Origin: Ruficoccus sp. ZRK36
GTDB lineage: Bacteria; Verrucomicrobiota; Verrucomicrobiia; Opitutales; Cerasicoccaceae
Length of the DNA: 64,000 nucleotides
Reading direction: 5' to 3'
Assembly (NCBI RefSeq): GCF_019603315.1
Contig: NZ_CP080649.1
Location: 1,627,501-1,691,500, forward strand
The position numbers were made by a program, and so were the translations under genes. The notes beneath the pieces were generated by a model. That model made no database searches and was not told the origin of the DNA. It saw only the letters and a list, made by a program, of their open reading frames with translations. Position 1 is the stretch's first letter. Each line of letters opens with the position of its first letter. Positions 16,409 through 24,971 of the stretch are shown in pieces.

Positions 16409-18787
16409 ATGTTACCCGTCCCCCATTTTACCCGCCCTCTTTCAACGATCGCCGCGCTGACGTCCTGCGGCATGGCATTGCTGTTGTGCCCGGCCTGCGG
16501 TGGCCCGGTGTCACCGTCCTCTGCTGCCAGCTCGCCCGCTCCTTCGGCGGACGCGGCCACGCCCGCAGAGGGCCAGGAAAACGCCGGGTTCGCCGTACGC
16601 CCTGAACTGGCAGGTGGGCATCCCCGGCTGTTTGTTGACGAGGTCGGCCTCCAGTCCGCTCAGGAGAGGTTCCGGCAGGACCGGGGTTGGGCGGGTGCTT
16701 ACTTCCCGGCTGACGGGCCCGAGCTCAGCGCCGTCCCGAAGCCGGTGACGGGGAAGTCCTCGTCCGTGCCCTGCAAAGTTATCGGCAAGCTCGCCGTCGG
16801 CTACGCGGTGACAGGACAGGAGCGCTACCTCGAGCGGCTTAAGCTCTGGCTACCCGTGCTCGAAAAAGAGCCTCCTCTTGAGATCAAGGGCATTGGCGCG
16901 CGGGACAATAACGATTTGGCCTGCGGCTATATCCTGGCGGGGCTCGCCATCTCCTACGATGTGCTGGAGGGGCGGGTGGATGCCCAGGTTTCGGACGCGC
17001 TCCGGGACCTGCTGATCAAGCAGGCCAGCCAGACGTACCATGATTTGCGCGCCATCAAGCACTACCCCTACGAGCAGAACCATTTTTCAATCCCCGTCGG
17101 CGGGCTGCTGGTCGCCTCGATGGCCCTGCTAGGCGAGTATCCCGAGGCGACGGAGTGGGCGCAGTGGTCGAGCGAGATGATGGCTCGCTGCCTGCATGCG
17201 CTGGCTCCGGACGGATGGTTCTTCGAGGGGATGAACTACTGGGGCTACACTTTGCAGTTCCCCGTGACGGGGGCCCTGGCCCTGCGACACGTCACCGGGG
17301 AAGACCTCTTCGAGATTCCCTTTATGGAGAACACGGGCCTGTACTTCGCGCACAGCTATCTGCCGGGCCGCGATTTTGTCTTCGACTTCGGGGACTGGGG
17401 GCCGCGTGTCAATCAGGACGGAAAGACGGCCCAGCGCGGCTATGAAAAGCCCTGGCATACGCACCCCACGCGCGTGCCCAAGTTTATCCCTTATGTGCTC
17501 GATCATGAGCGTCCCGATCCACGGGTGGAGCAGCTGGTTACGCGTTGGAACAGCGGAGGACGTTCTCTCGACGGCATGGTTGGCGCATTACTACAGATAC
17601 CTGCAGAGGCTGGCAAGTCGGTGGTGGTTGATGACAAGGCGTATCCACCGTACCACTACTTCGATGACGAGGAGGTTATCCACTGGCGAGGTAGCTGGAA
17701 TGATCCGCAGACGACGGCCATCGCCTTCAAGTCCGGTCCTCCTGGAGGCCACGCGATGGCGGAGTTACTCAAGCAGTACCCGGACTGGAAGCCCTCACTC
17801 GGGCACGCGCATCCCGATGCCGGTTCGTTCATCCTGTTCTCGAAGGGCGCTTTCCTGGCCAACGATACGGGCTACGCCGTCAAAGAAACAGCCTGGCATA
17901 ACTCGATCCTCGTGGATGGCGTCGGACAGGAGCAAGGGGGCACGGCCTTTACGTGCTTCAAATATCTGCCCTATGACAAGCTGAACAAGATCCGGATGGA
18001 CCATGTGCTGCTCGGGCCTCAGGTGGCCGCGGGGCAGGCGGATTTCAAGGCCGCCTACAGCGACAGCTTCGGGCTGGAGCAGATGCAGCGCGACCTGATG
18101 CTCGTCGGCGGACACTACCTGGTCGTGCGTGACCTCATGGCGGCGGCGGAGCCGCACCAGTACGAGTGGCTCCTGCATGGTGACCGCGAGGCGCAGCCGC
18201 TGGGTGAGGGCCGTTATACGATGACCAACGGTGACGGGCGGCTGGTTATCCAAAACCTGGGTCCGATCGTCGATGCCCAGATCGCGCCGACCATCGTCGA
18301 GACGGAGCTTTATGAACTTAAGACGCGTTCGCGCCCGCAGCAGCGTGGTTACCACCTGGCGATGACGTCTGAGACCTCCGAGCAGGCGGGCTTCCTGACC
18401 GCGATGCTCATCCAGGCGACTACCGATGATCCCGCCGCTTTTGAGGTCGAACAGGTGACGGAGAACAAGCTCGTTATGAGCGATGGAAGCAGCCGCTGCA
18501 TCGTCTGGCTGGGGGGTAGCGAAGAGCTGGAAGGCGCCTACGCCTATGTGCTCTACGATGCCGAGGGGCAGGCGGTTTCCGCCGGGCTTCAGGGGGAGTG
18601 GGTCGAGAGCGCGGAGCTGTCGCTGGAGCTGGATACCGCCGGCTCGTTGACACTTGAGCGCGACTCGGAGTCTGGCACGTGGAGCACTTCTTCCTGTTCC
18701 GAGCATACAAAACCCGTCATGTTTTCCCTGAATGGCAAGCCGAGGCAGGTGCCGCCTGTGGCTGCTGTTCCCAACCCCGCTCCGTGA
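16409..18787 (+). CDS. Heparinase II/III-type polysaccharide lyase, exported
   Basis: 792 residues. A hydrophobic N-terminus ends in LLLCPACGG, which may be a non-canonical lipobox or a plain signal peptide. A Ser/Ala/Pro-rich linker follows, then a toroid domain ('NHFSIPVGGLLVASMALLG', 'GWFFEGMNYWGY') and the heparinase II/III C-terminal region with GHAHPDAGSFILFSKG and 'WHNSILVDG'. It should cleave a uronate polysaccharide by beta-elimination outside the cytoplasmic membrane. The stop overlaps the start of the following prepilin gene by one base (TGATG), showing translational coupling. It is the locus II counterpart of 4928-7789 but lacks the SGNH domain. Confidence 0.88.
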   Translation: MLPVPHFTRPLSTIAALTSCGMALLLCPACGGPVSPSSAASSPAPSADAATPAEGQENAGFAVRPELAGGHPRLFVDEVGLQSAQERFRQDRGWAGAYFPADGPELSAVPKPVTGKSSSVPCKVIGKLAVGYAVTGQERYLERLKLWLPVLEKEPPLEIKGIGARDNNDLACGYILAGLAISYDVLEGRVDAQVSDALRDLLIKQASQTYHDLRAIKHYPYEQNHFSIPVGGLLVASMALLGEYPEATEWAQWSSEMMARCLHALAPDGWFFEGMNYWGYTLQFPVTGALALRHVTGEDLFEIPFMENTGLYFAHSYLPGRDFVFDFGDWGPRVNQDGKTAQRGYEKPWHTHPTRVPKFIPYVLDHERPDPRVEQLVTRWNSGGRSLDGMVGALLQIPAEAGKSVVVDDKAYPPYHYFDDEEVIHWRGSWNDPQTTAIAFKSGPPGGHAMAELLKQYPDWKPSLGHAHPDAGSFILFSKGAFLANDTGYAVKETAWHNSILVDGVGQEQGGTAFTCFKYLPYDKLNKIRMDHVLLGPQVAAGQADFKAAYSDSFGLEQMQRDLMLVGGHYLVVRDLMAAAEPHQYEWLLHGDREAQPLGEGRYTMTNGDGRLVIQNLGPIVDAQIAPTIVETELYELKTRSRPQQRGYHLAMTSETSEQAGFLTAMLIQATTDDPAAFEVEQVTENKLVMSDGSSRCIVWLGGSEELEGAYAYVLYDAEGQAVSAGLQGEWVESAELSLELDTAGSLTLERDSESGTWSTSSCSEHTKPVMFSLNGKPRQVPPVAAVPNPAP

Positions 18788-19500
18788 TGAAACTGGAATC
18801 TACCCCTCCTGCGTTCACCAGCACTTCTCAAGCCCGGGGCGCGACGCCCTCCGGCCGCCCCTGTTCGTCCACGGCCTGGCGACGGACGATGGGCTTTAGC
18901 TTAATCGAGCTACTGGCCTGTATTGCGACCATCGCCATCCTCGCCGCGATTCTCGTGCCGGTCCTTGCGCAGATGCGCAACCGCGCCGATACGACCGGCT
19001 GCGCGGCCAACCTGCGGCAGATCGGGATGGGGGCCGCCATGTACGCCAACGACCATCAGGGCACGCTGCCGGGGCCGTTGCGCATTTTGCAGAAGGCCAC
19101 TTACAACGCTTCCGACGCCGGGCACCTCGGGCACTACCTCTATCTCTACTGGGCGCTGCCCACTCCTCGTGGCGGGAGGCAATGGGCTCCGGCCCTCTAC
19201 TGCCCAGGGTACCGACGTCTGGATTCTGACCCGGACAATGTTGATGTGACTCCGTACCGTCTGGCCACGACCGGCACACTGCCGAACAACCGCAACGGAA
19301 CGCCCTTCGGCTACACCGGGAATGCCGGCACGGCTACGACCTATCCCTACCGGCTCAGCGCCATGAACTGGGAAGAGCACTCCAAGATCCCGGCGGTCAT
19401 GGATTACGATCACACGGTAGATGGTGTCAAGACGCTCTCCCACGGGACTTTCCGAAACGTGCTGTACTTCGACTGGCACGTCGAACAGGTCGAGCCCTGA
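18787..19500 (+). CDS. Prepilin-like protein (type II secretion/H-X9-DG type)
   Basis: 237 residues from the ATG at 18787, whose first base is the last base of the lyase stop. The methylation site GFSLIELLACIATIAILAAI lies at about residue 38, after a longer leader than usual. 'GCAANLRQIGMGAAMYANDH' and a terminal 'NVLYFDWHVEQV' match the DG-H family, with Trp replacing Gly. Its coupling to the lyase suggests that the two products are needed in fixed proportion. Function of these single pseudopilins is not known. Confidence 0.87.
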   Translation: MKLESTPPAFTSTSQARGATPSGRPCSSTAWRRTMGFSLIELLACIATIAILAAILVPVLAQMRNRADTTGCAANLRQIGMGAAMYANDHQGTLPGPLRILQKATYNASDAGHLGHYLYLYWALPTPRGGRQWAPALYCPGYRRLDSDPDNVDVTPYRLATTGTLPNNRNGTPFGYTGNAGTATTYPYRLSAMNWEEHSKIPAVMDYDHTVDGVKTLSHGTFRNVLYFDWHVEQVEP

Positions 19501-19628
19501 GCGCGAAGCGTTCGCCGTCGCACGACTACACCCCTTCACGGGGATCATCGACTTTTCGTCAGATGGGGCGAGAGGGGCAACCCTACTGGCCACAATCCTA
19601 TTTGCTTCAAACGAAACCTAGCATACCC

Positions 19629-21101
19629 ATGAGTTCATCCCCGTCGCCCGACGACACAACCGAAATCTACGCGCCCAAGAAATGGAAGGCAGGGACGCTG
19701 ACCTATACGACGGGCGGCATTGTTGTCCTGTTTTGCTGGCTGCTTCTGGGCGATTTTTCGTGGTCCATGCGGGACCGCTCCGTGGCCCCGATGTCGCAAT
19801 GGTACCTGAACCATCTGATGGTTCCGAGTTTGGTCTTCGCGCTGCTGGTAAGCTCCCTGCCGGGGATCATCCAGCTGGTGGTAAGTCCGCTCATCAGCAC
19901 GATGTCGGATCGTCATCGCGGCAGGCTTGGGCGGCGCATCCCGTTTCTGCTGATCGTTACGCCTGTCGCAGCCTTGGGGATGGTCGGGCTGGGGTGCACG
20001 CCTTTTATCGCTAGGTGGGTGCATCGCCTCTGCAATTCCGAGGCGACGGGGGCCTGGCTCCACCGGACGCTCGACGGCTTCCCTTTCGGCGCATGGCTGT
20101 TGTCGATGCTTGCCAACGAGGTCGTGGTGTCCGTCGCCTGCTTCGCGGTGTTCTGGACGGCCTTCGAGGTCGCCGCCATCGCGAGCAAGCCTATCTTCGA
20201 CGGCCTGATCAACGATGTCGTTCCTCGGCCGTTGCTGGGGCGTTTTTACGGCCTGTTCCGAGCCATCAGCCTGATCGACGGCATGGTTTTCAATTTCTGG
20301 ATCATCGGCTACGTGCCGACGCATTTCACGGTCATCATCATTGCGGTCGGTCTGTTTTATGGAATCGCGTTCATGTGCGTCTGCTTCCGGGTCAAGGAGG
20401 GGCAGTATCCGCCGCCGGAGAAAATCGTGAGCAGGACCGGTACCCTGGGCTTTGTCAGTGAGGTGCGGCACTACTGCCGGGAGTGCTTTTCCCACCCGTA
20501 CTACCTCGCCGTTTTTTTGCTCATTACCACCTCGGTCATCTGCTTCAACCCGATGAACGTCTTTGCCATCCCCTATGCGAACCATGTGGGCGTGAGCATG
20601 GATACATACGGTAAAGCGGTCTCTCTCACCTTTCTTATCTCCCTGCTCATGGCCTATCCGCTGGGGTGGCTGGCGGACCGCTTTCACCCCATGCGACTGG
20701 TGATCGTGGTATTGAGCGGCTATGCGCTCGTGACGATCTGGGGCAGTCTGTTCGCGGTTAGTGCCCATACTTATCTGATCGGCTGGGTGCTGCATGGCGT
20801 TTTCTCCGGTGCCTATTATACGAGTGCGGCTTCGTTGGCCTTGAGACTGTTCCCTCATGAGAAGTTCGCACAGTACGCCTCGGCAGCAGCGATTTTCGTG
20901 GCCGTGGGTAACATGGCCATGGCTCCTGTGGTGGGCATGGTGATCGACGCCACAGGCCATAATTATCGCTATGCCTTTATCGTCGGTTTTTCCCTGACGC
21001 TCGTAGCGCTCGTGAATGCCATCATTGTGTACGCGGCGTTCAAGCGCTACGGCGGGCCGAACAACTACGCGGCCCCCGACTTCGAAGCGTCGAAAAAGTA
21101 A
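19629..21101 (+). CDS. MFS sugar carrier (GPH-like), locus II
   Basis: 490 residues from the ATG at 19629 (MSSSPSPDD). About 12 membrane segments; motif 'MSDRHRGRLGRRIPFLLIVTP'. It is clearly homologous along its length to the carrier at 1090-2469 (GTLTYT, GDFSWSMR, RSV.PM.QWYLN, LGRFYG.FRAISLIDGM). It carries an insert of about 30 residues before 'VVVSVACFAVFW'. It likely imports the oligosaccharides made by the lyase at 16409. The reverse strand also has a long open frame here, which is a composition artefact. Confidence 0.92.
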   Translation: MSSSPSPDDTTEIYAPKKWKAGTLTYTTGGIVVLFCWLLLGDFSWSMRDRSVAPMSQWYLNHLMVPSLVFALLVSSLPGIIQLVVSPLISTMSDRHRGRLGRRIPFLLIVTPVAALGMVGLGCTPFIARWVHRLCNSEATGAWLHRTLDGFPFGAWLLSMLANEVVVSVACFAVFWTAFEVAAIASKPIFDGLINDVVPRPLLGRFYGLFRAISLIDGMVFNFWIIGYVPTHFTVIIIAVGLFYGIAFMCVCFRVKEGQYPPPEKIVSRTGTLGFVSEVRHYCRECFSHPYYLAVFLLITTSVICFNPMNVFAIPYANHVGVSMDTYGKAVSLTFLISLLMAYPLGWLADRFHPMRLVIVVLSGYALVTIWGSLFAVSAHTYLIGWVLHGVFSGAYYTSAASLALRLFPHEKFAQYASAAAIFVAVGNMAMAPVVGMVIDATGHNYRYAFIVGFSLTLVALVNAIIVYAAFKRYGGPNNYAAPDFEASKK

Positions 21102-21179
21102 ACGATTGGAACGGGGATCTGCACCGACCGCAGGAGTTGTGAATGTCAGCGGCTTCCGGTGATGCGGGATCGGCCGCGC

Positions 21180-22232
21180 TCAGGTCATGCGGTCATACTC
21201 CGCCAGGTCGATCAGGCCGGCCGGCGTTTCTCCGCGCAGGAAGCGTTCGATATTGGCGAGGGCAAAGCGGCCCATCGGCTCGAACTGGTCTACGGTCGGC
21301 CCGGCAATATGCGGGGAAAGGAGCGCGCCGGGTGTCTGGTAAAGTGGGTTTCCCGCCTCGAGCGGGTCCTGATGGCAGACATCCAGGGCCACGCGGAGGC
21401 GTCCGTTGGAAGCTTCGCGCCGGAGGGCGGCTTCGTCCACCAGTGCGCCCCGGGCAATGTTAACGAAGACGGCACCGTCCGGCAAGAGAGCCAGGTCCTT
21501 GGCGTCCATACTGCCCCTGGTCGTCTCCGTCAGGGCTTCGCATTCGAAGAGCACATCGCTGCCCGCGCAGAGTTCGTGCAGCGAGTGACAGGGCGTTACG
21601 CCATGTGCAGCTATATACGCGTCGGGCACGCCCGCGGAGAATGCCCGGATGCTCACGCCGAAGGGCTTGAGCAGCTCCGCCAGTATCCGGGCCACACGCC
21701 CGAAACCGTGAATGCCCACCTGCCGGTTGTGCAGAGAGAGGGTGTTGAGGTCCTGCCAGCGGCGTTCATCGGGCTGACTTTCAATGTAGGCGGCCCAGCG
21801 CGGCAGGCTGCGGAGCGCGGCCAGCGCGAGCAGGAGCGCATGCTCGGCGACGGCGCTGGCGCACTGCGCCCCCCAGTTGGTAACCCATCCCCCGCGCTCG
21901 ATGAAACTGCGGGGCACCACCCTGCGGATGGAGCCGGCGACGTGGCAAACATAGTGCAGGGGACAGTCAGCCTCGCTCAGCCAGCTTTCGGGCAGTGGAG
22001 GTGTGCTCCAGAAGGCAAGAATCACACAGGGGCGCAGATGTCGTAGCCCGGCCTCCCATGCGTCCAACTCCAGGCGCTCTGTCGGAACTTCCGACACTGT
22101 GGTGGGTACCCCTTGCGGGAAGAAGTACCCCTGACAGCGTTCATTCATCGCATACACGATGGGCAACCGCCGGGAAGCATTTGCCGGGAAGGTCCGTGAG
22201 GCAGGGGAGGTTTGGGTGGAATCGACAGGCAT
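21180..22232 (-). CDS. D-isomer 2-hydroxyacid dehydrogenase
   Basis: 350 residues. NAD loop VGIHGFGRVARILAELLKP, 'VFVNIARGALVDEAAL' with the conserved Arg, and 'LLSPHIAGPTVD' with the catalytic His. It converges with the MFS gene at 19629. The related enzyme at 3886-4890 in locus I also sits with a lyase and carrier, which suggests a shared step in breakdown of a sugar acid. The 5' end abuts an integrase remnant. A later ATG (22148) is possible, but the earlier one keeps the N-terminal domain complete. Confidence 0.87.
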   Translation of the reverse strand: MPVDSTQTSPASRTFPANASRRLPIVYAMNERCQGYFFPQGVPTTVSEVPTERLELDAWEAGLRHLRPCVILAFWSTPPLPESWLSEADCPLHYVCHVAGSIRRVVPRSFIERGGWVTNWGAQCASAVAEHALLLALAALRSLPRWAAYIESQPDERRWQDLNTLSLHNRQVGIHGFGRVARILAELLKPFGVSIRAFSAGVPDAYIAAHGVTPCHSLHELCAGSDVLFECEALTETTRGSMDAKDLALLPDGAVFVNIARGALVDEAALRREASNGRLRVALDVCHQDPLEAGNPLYQTPGALLSPHIAGPTVDQFEPMGRFALANIERFLRGETPAGLIDLAEYDRMT

Positions 22233-22249
22233 AACTTGATGATGCCTGT

Positions 22250-22995
22250 GTATCCGGGCAGAACGGCTTTTGCGACGCAGGCATGACTCGCCCAGTAGAG
22301 CCAGGTGGGTAAAAAAGAAGATCGTGCGGTCTTCGTGTGAAATGGCCTATGCAGGAGGGAAAAAGTGAGGGCGAAATAGGGGACAAGGCTACCCGGCTCA
22401 GCCCACCATGATCCGCCTTTGTTCTGTTTCCCACGGTAAGTTTCCAGCCAATGCATTAATTTCTGAGTCTGCTTCGCTGAAAAAGTCTCTGCGGTACCTC
22501 GACGGTTTTTGATCTTAAATTTCGGAACGGAAATGACTGGGTCTTCTGCGACATACTTACGGGAGAGGCAGAATTTGAAAAAAGTGCTGAGATAGCCTCT
22601 GCGATTATTCCAGGTCTTTAGAGAGTGAGCACGCCTGGTTCCCTTTTGTTTGCCCTCCAGATACTCTTTCAGCTCTTCGGGTTGGATTTCGCGAATGATT
22701 TGTCCCTCAAACACGATTTTGAAGGTCGCGAGTTCATCGAAAATCGAGCCAAACTGCCGAGAAGAGAGGATGCCTCTATCCACTTCCCGTTCTTTTTCCT
22801 CACGATAGTCTAGGATGGCGTCCTCCACCGATTTTGCCTCAGCAGCCTCCTGATAATGTTCGAGCAGGTAGTTGACTGCGAAAATCAGAGATTTTTCTGT
22901 GCCCGATTTTTGGAGGAGGCTGATCGCTGCTACCGCGTCCTTGTTCTGGTCGTAAGTCAGCATTGTAAGGATCGTCTTCCCTGCAGAGGTTTCGT
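22250..22995 (-). pseudogene. Decayed tyrosine recombinase (integrase) of an integrative element
   Basis: An open frame of about 270 codons runs leftward through this region. It contains 'TILTMLTYDQNKDAVAAISLLQ', a helical core-binding-like domain ('SRQFGSIFDELATFKIVFEG', 'KTWNNRRGYLSTFFKFCLSRKYVAEDP') and 'SLVPYFALTF'. There the catalytic domain should begin with its Arg box. Instead the frame breaks into unrelated sequence, and a piece like 'HLALLGES' (compare LLGHS of box II) appears in another frame close by. Most of the catalytic domain is therefore deleted. The 5' part is duplicated near 39.2 kb. It would have excised or inserted the island at the adjacent tRNA end. Confidence 0.65.
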
Positions 22996-23215
22996 TTGAG
23001 TGCCGTACATTCGGTTTCTGCCTTTCGGCGGTCAGACTCGTTGCGACCTCTGAGGTTTCGACGGACGCGTTGGCTGTTTTGGGGGAGAGGATCGGCGACG
23101 GACTGCTTCAGCACTCGAATTGAGGGCTGCGAGAGCTTGGGGCGAACTGTGGGCCATTGGTTTTGGTGGCAACAGCTTGGATGATTGGCCGATCCAGTGG
23201 TTACAGATTTCGACG

Positions 23216-23245
23216 AAAAAACCCGCAGTGATTGCTGCGGGCTTT
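23216..23245 (-). terminator. Intrinsic terminator after tRNA 3' end (left copy)
   Basis: On the minus strand CCCGCA..TGCGGG is followed by six T, directly downstream of the tRNA 3' end at 23252-23279. An identical element is in the right repeat. Confidence 0.75.
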
Positions 23246-23251
23246 AAAAAG

Positions 23252-23279
23252 TGGCGGGATGGACGGGACTCGAACCCGC
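23252..23279 (-). repeat. tRNA 3'-end fragment (att core), left copy
   Basis: On the minus strand the sequence gives a T-stem and loop with TTCGA, the 3' acceptor strand CCATCCC, then G-CCA. This is the last about 28 bases of a tRNA gene with encoded CCA. No matching 5' half (GGGATGG..) follows on the minus-strand upstream side, so this is a duplicated attachment core and not a whole tRNA. An identical 28-mer is at 39485-39512. Confidence 0.75.
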
Positions 23280-23822
23280 TGGTGGACTTCACCTGTTTTC
23301 ACTCGGTTGCACTTCCTGTTACTCCGCAGCAATTTGAAGAAATGTCCGATGGCAGGGAAATGCAGATAAATGCACCAAAGTGCTGCGTTTTTGGCAAATA
23401 ATTGACAAATCCTTCTCGGCCTATCGCTCAGGGAAAGCCGTTAGGTATTGTTGTCTAATTCAGGAGTCCCACCTTATTTGCTAGGGCATGGGCGATTTGG
23501 GGTCGGGTTTTTGTGTCGTTGGCTGTAGATGTCCTCGCGCAGAGAGGCCGTCGGCCGAACAGAACCGTAGAGCTGGTGTGCCGTTATATGTAAAACTGGA
23601 AGTGTCTTTTTAAATCACCGTTCAGCAGCCATCTTAATCATGCATACGCAATCGATGATGAGACTGAATGTTGATGCTAAAAAGAAAGGCCATGTTTCTC
23701 CGGCACGGGGGAATACGTTCGTTCGTACAGGAAGCGAGATGGAGCCTGCTTTTGCATTGGTCCGATTTGCGTGCTGCTGAGCTCAATGTTTCACCCTGAA
23801 GAGTTTTTCAATATCGCTTTAT
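23280..23822. other. Intergenic region upstream of PL22-like gene
   Basis: No gene recognised. It holds a type II operator at 23583 and must contain the promoter for the PL22-like gene. The stretch next to the tRNA fragment does not fold into a tRNA 5' half. Confidence 0.5.
23583..23596. promoter_or_regulatory. Type II operator (TTTTA-N2-TAAAA), imperfect
   Basis: GTTATATGTAAAAC differs by one base from the best copy GTTTTATGTAAAAC at 29411. About 227 bp upstream of the PL22-like gene. Confidence 0.45.
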
Positions 23823-24929
23823 ATGCACATCGAATGGACAACAGAACCAGATCGCCTCACGGGTATACCGGTAACAAAGCTGACTAACTACCGGGGGCAC
23901 AGTCATCACCTCTACTTTACCAATCCCGGGTGGTATGATAACGGTCGTCGCTTGCTGTTTGCCTCCGAGCGTTGCAACCGTAACAACCTCTACGGTATCG
24001 ATCTGGAGACAGGAGGAATCGAGCAAATTACCGATCTGGACGAAGCCAACCGCAGCTTCCTTCCCACTTGTGTGAACCCTGTGCGCGATGAGGCCTATTA
24101 CCGTGATGGGAACGGATTCTACGCTGTCGATCTGCATACTCGATCGACTCGCCATTTGCTTGATATAGGACCGGATTGGAACCTTCAAATGAGCAATTGC
24201 GATGCCGCCGGAGAATTTGTTTATGTCGCAATCTTTCAGGACCCCGAGCAACTGATTCCCCGCCTGGGGGCGGCGGCGGCACCTTTGATCTGGGAGTCGC
24301 GCCCGACCAGCCGTATTATACGCGTATCCACAATTGATGGTAGGATAGAGCTCGTCCATGAGGAGCAGCGCTGGATGGGACACGTCAACACATCCCCCGT
24401 CCGGCCCGAGTTGATATCCTTCTGCTACGAGGGGCCTTGGCAAAAGGTTGGGCAGCGCATTTGGGTGATGGACGTTAACACCCGAGATATCCGCCCCGTA
24501 CGGCCCGTCTCAGGGCGTGAAGTTGTCGGGCATGAGTATTGGTACGCCGACGGCGTTCGCATGGGCTATCATGGCTGTAGCGATTCAGACGAGCCTTTGC
24601 TCGGGCATATCTGCTATGACAATACAGGTAAGTCCGACATGATCTTTACCACCGGGGGTAATACAGGGCACATCTTTTCCCTGGATGAGGAACTCATCGT
24701 TGGCGATGGCGACGGTGTCATCAAATGCTGGCGCAAGGAAGGCGACACTTACTCGGAGGCACGGGTGTTCTGCCGCCATGATTCCGGGATGAGGATTCAG
24801 AAGACGCATCCGCACCCGCGTATTTCCCCGGACCGTACTCACATCATTTTCACCTCTGACCATGGGGGTTACGGTAATCTATACCGTGTCCCTCTGGTGC
24901 CTTTTGAAGAGCTGAAGCCGCTTAAGTGA
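23823..24929 (+). CDS. Oligogalacturonate lyase-like protein (PL22 type)
   Basis: 368 residues, no signal peptide, so cytoplasmic. It looks like a seven-bladed propeller with 'GHSHHLYFTNPGWYDNGRRLLFASER', HVNTSPVRPELISFCYEGPW, 'VVGHEYWYADG' and a late 'KTHPHPRISPDRTHIIFTSD'. These His-rich motifs are those of PL22 oligogalacturonate lyases, which split unsaturated digalacturonate with a metal ion. It is the first gene of locus III and precedes the large hydrolase by 42 bp. A related but different uronate dimer is possible as substrate. Confidence 0.85.
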   Translation: MHIEWTTEPDRLTGIPVTKLTNYRGHSHHLYFTNPGWYDNGRRLLFASERCNRNNLYGIDLETGGIEQITDLDEANRSFLPTCVNPVRDEAYYRDGNGFYAVDLHTRSTRHLLDIGPDWNLQMSNCDAAGEFVYVAIFQDPEQLIPRLGAAAAPLIWESRPTSRIIRVSTIDGRIELVHEEQRWMGHVNTSPVRPELISFCYEGPWQKVGQRIWVMDVNTRDIRPVRPVSGREVVGHEYWYADGVRMGYHGCSDSDEPLLGHICYDNTGKSDMIFTTGGNTGHIFSLDEELIVGDGDGVIKCWRKEGDTYSEARVFCRHDSGMRIQKTHPHPRISPDRTHIIFTSDHGGYGNLYRVPLVPFEELKPLK

Positions 24930-24971
24930 TCGCAAACAAACCATCTCTGAGACAACATACCCATATACCCG

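Larger units (their letters stand above)
22926..23279. repeat. Left long direct repeat (att-like): integrase 5' remnant + terminator + tRNA 3' end
   Basis: About 354 bp that recurs imperfectly, in the same orientation, at 39167-39512. Shared stretches include 'cgacggacgcgtt', 'gatcggcgacggactgcttc', 'attgagggctgcgagagctt' and 'attggccgatccag'. The right end holds the 28-bp tRNA 3' end and its terminator. Confidence 0.8.

Noticed and set aside
17795-18706. 303-codon minus-strand open frame
   Set aside because: Shadow of the heparinase-type lyase; Arg/Leu/His-rich composition.
19635-20960. 441-codon open frame on the minus strand
   Set aside because: Exactly opposite the MFS gene 19629-21101; the translation is His/Asp/Arg/Gln-rich low-complexity sequence, typical of an antisense shadow in GC-rich DNA.
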